Source: an uncultured Oscillospiraceae bacterium | GTDB taxonomy: Bacteria; Bacillota; Clostridia; Oscillospirales; Ruminococcaceae | NCBI GenBank assembly: GCA_900547015.1 | Contig: URFD01000089.1 | Coordinates: forward strand, 1 to 6,397 | Direction: 5' to 3' | Length of the DNA: 6,397 nt | Shown: positions 5,708 through 6,397 of the stretch, one piece after another | How the letters are laid out: each line of letters begins with the position of its first letter | How positions within the stretch are numbered: position 1 is the first letter of the stretch | Notes under the pieces: generated by a model | Seen by the model: the letters and a program-made list of their open reading frames with translations, nothing else | Database searches by the model: none | What the model was told of the DNA's origin: nothing | Position numbers and translations under genes: made by a program

Positions 5708-5723
5708 AGGGTGCCTGCGTCAA
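5694..5723 (-). promoter_or_regulatory. Sigma-A-type promoter for the DUF1576 operon
   Basis: On the minus strand TTGACG (5723-5718, five of six) is followed by an 18-base spacer and TACAAT (5699-5694, five of six). Transcription should start near 5687, about 33 bases before the GTG at 5654. It lies between the terminator of the upstream lipoprotein gene and this gene, and rules out the longest TTG-initiated reading frame as the product of this promoter. Confidence 0.75.
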
Positions 5724-5756
5724 TGTGATTTTTTTCGCAGCTTATTTCCGGGCAGC

Positions 5757-5783
5757 AAAAAAGGAGGGTTTCCCCTCCTTTTT
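5757..5783 (-). terminator. Intrinsic terminator after the 5792-6361 lipoprotein gene
   Basis: AAAAAGGAGGG (5758-5768) and CCCTCCTTTTT (5773-5783) form a perfect eleven-base stem with a four-base loop, GAAA on the minus strand. On the minus strand the GC-rich core is followed by six T (5762-5757), and the hairpin starts eight bases beyond the stop codon. The symmetric A/T flanks could make it work in both directions, but no plus-strand gene leads into it. Confidence 0.93.
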
Positions 5784-5791
5784 CCTCTGGT

Positions 5792-6361
5792 TTATGCGAA
5801 GAAGCTTGCGATCACATCCAGACCAATCTGGGTCTGTTCCTCTGCAAACTTCAGGTTGTCCTCCTCGGTTACATCGGTGCGGTCGTCATAGTCGCCCAGC
5901 ATGACAAAGAAAACATAGTCGCCGTAGCGTACAACCTTGCCCGACTGTACCTTTGCCACGTTCATCGGGTAGGTCATCGAGTTTGCGATGAGGTCATCCA
6001 GGTATGCCTGAAGCTCCTTCTGAACCTCCTCGCCCTTTCCTTCTACCGCCTTTGCTGCGATAAAGGTATCAACATGAGCGCTCATCATCGGCATCTCCGC
6101 GAAAAACTCCTCCAGATTGTCGGTGTTGACGCCGTAGATATCGGAAAGCATCTCCTTATCAACCGGTTCCGATGGGAGGTAGTTGTCTCCGTAGGCTTTC
6201 TTCACTGCCTCAACAATATCATTGAGTTCCGGCTCCTTCACCTGTTCCTGCTGCGAGGAGGAGGTACCTCCCTGCGAGTTTCCGTTCGAGCTTGAGCAGG
6301 CAGTCATCGAGGTCAGCATCAGGGCAAGGGTCAAAGCAAGGATTATCAGTTTTTTCATCAT
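5792..6361 (-). CDS. DUF4358-type lipoprotein (shorter paralogue)
   Basis: A 189-residue predicted lipoprotein. Residues 1-21 form a signal peptide (M-M-K-K then a Leu/Ala-rich core) ending M-T-A-C, so Cys22 should carry the lipid and the mature protein sit on the outer membrane face. A low-complexity Ser/Gly/Asn/Gln linker (23-42) follows. Residues about 44-189 resemble DUF4358: Y-G-V-N-T-D-N-L-E-E-F-F at 76-87, A-A-K-A-V-E-G-K near 102-109, S-G-K-V-V near 140-144 and D-Y-V-F-F-V-M-L-G-D at 148-157. The domain aligns nearly gap-free with the 291-941 lipoprotein, from which it differs mainly in the linker. The biochemical role is unknown. GGAG lies six bases before the first ATG, which favours it over the adjacent second ATG. 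The gene is monocistronic as far as visible: its promoter is at or beyond the right edge, and a strong terminator follows. Confidence 0.87.
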   Translation of the reverse strand: MMKKLIILALTLALMLTSMTACSSSNGNSQGGTSSSQQEQVKEPELNDIVEAVKKAYGDNYLPSEPVDKEMLSDIYGVNTDNLEEFFAEMPMMSAHVDTFIAAKAVEGKGEEVQKELQAYLDDLIANSMTYPMNVAKVQSGKVVRYGDYVFFVMLGDYDDRTDVTEEDNLKFAEEQTQIGLDVIASFFA

Positions 6362-6390
6362 TTCATTCTCCGTTTCTCATATCATTCTTT

Positions 6391-6396
6391 TTTATA
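6391..6396 (-). promoter_or_regulatory. Possible -10 element at the right edge
   Basis: TATAAA on the minus strand, about 30 bases before the lipoprotein start, matches five of six -10 bases. The matching -35 would lie outside the window, so the call rests on one AT-rich hexamer and its position. Confidence 0.3.
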
Positions 6397-6397
6397 A

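Noticed and set aside
1..6397. CRISPR arrays, tRNA or rRNA genes, insertion sequences, phage or toxin-antitoxin genes
   Set aside because: I saw no tandem spaced repeats, no tRNA-like cloverleaf, no transposase or integrase motif and no terminal inverted repeats with target duplications.

Overview
The window looks like ordinary chromosome from a spore-forming member of the Clostridia (Firmicutes). The evidence is a yunB-type sporulation gene, an NAD-dependent DNA ligase, DUF1576 and DUF4358 proteins typical of gut Clostridia, AGGAGG-like ribosome sites, and strong U-tract terminators. The base composition looks moderately GC-rich, which would fit an Oscillospirales-like lineage, but this placement is a guess. 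All six supported genes lie on the minus strand, so transcription runs from the right edge to the left. I see no tRNA, rRNA, CRISPR array, insertion sequence or phage gene.

Layout in transcription order. (1) 6361-5792: a small DUF4358 lipoprotein, closed by a textbook terminator. (2) 5654-4383: a polytopic DUF1576 membrane protein with its own sigma-A-like promoter, followed 66 bases later by (3) 4316-3969, an unrecognised 115-residue soluble protein. These two look like one transcript, ended by a two-tier terminator at 3945-3892. (4) 3826-3185: yunB, with a -10 element just after that terminator. (5) 3088-1112: ligA, with a consensus -10 and 17-base spacer in the short gap behind yunB. (6) 941-291: a second DUF4358 lipoprotein, longer through an Ala/Lys/Arg-rich linker, closed by a terminator at 260-191. 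The leftmost 190 bases hold no convincing gene.

The six genes do not form an obvious pathway. ligA is replication and repair housekeeping. yunB is a sporulation gene of unknown mechanism. The two lipoproteins are distant paralogues that bracket the other genes. The DUF1576 protein is a two-fold duplicated membrane protein that looks like a transporter or channel scaffold, but its substrate is unknown. The points most worth a second look are the DUF1576 internal duplication, its unresolved start codon (the longest reading frame begins inside the promoter), the companion 115-residue protein, and the terminator with two competing 5' arms. I did not find a convincing new multi-gene system.
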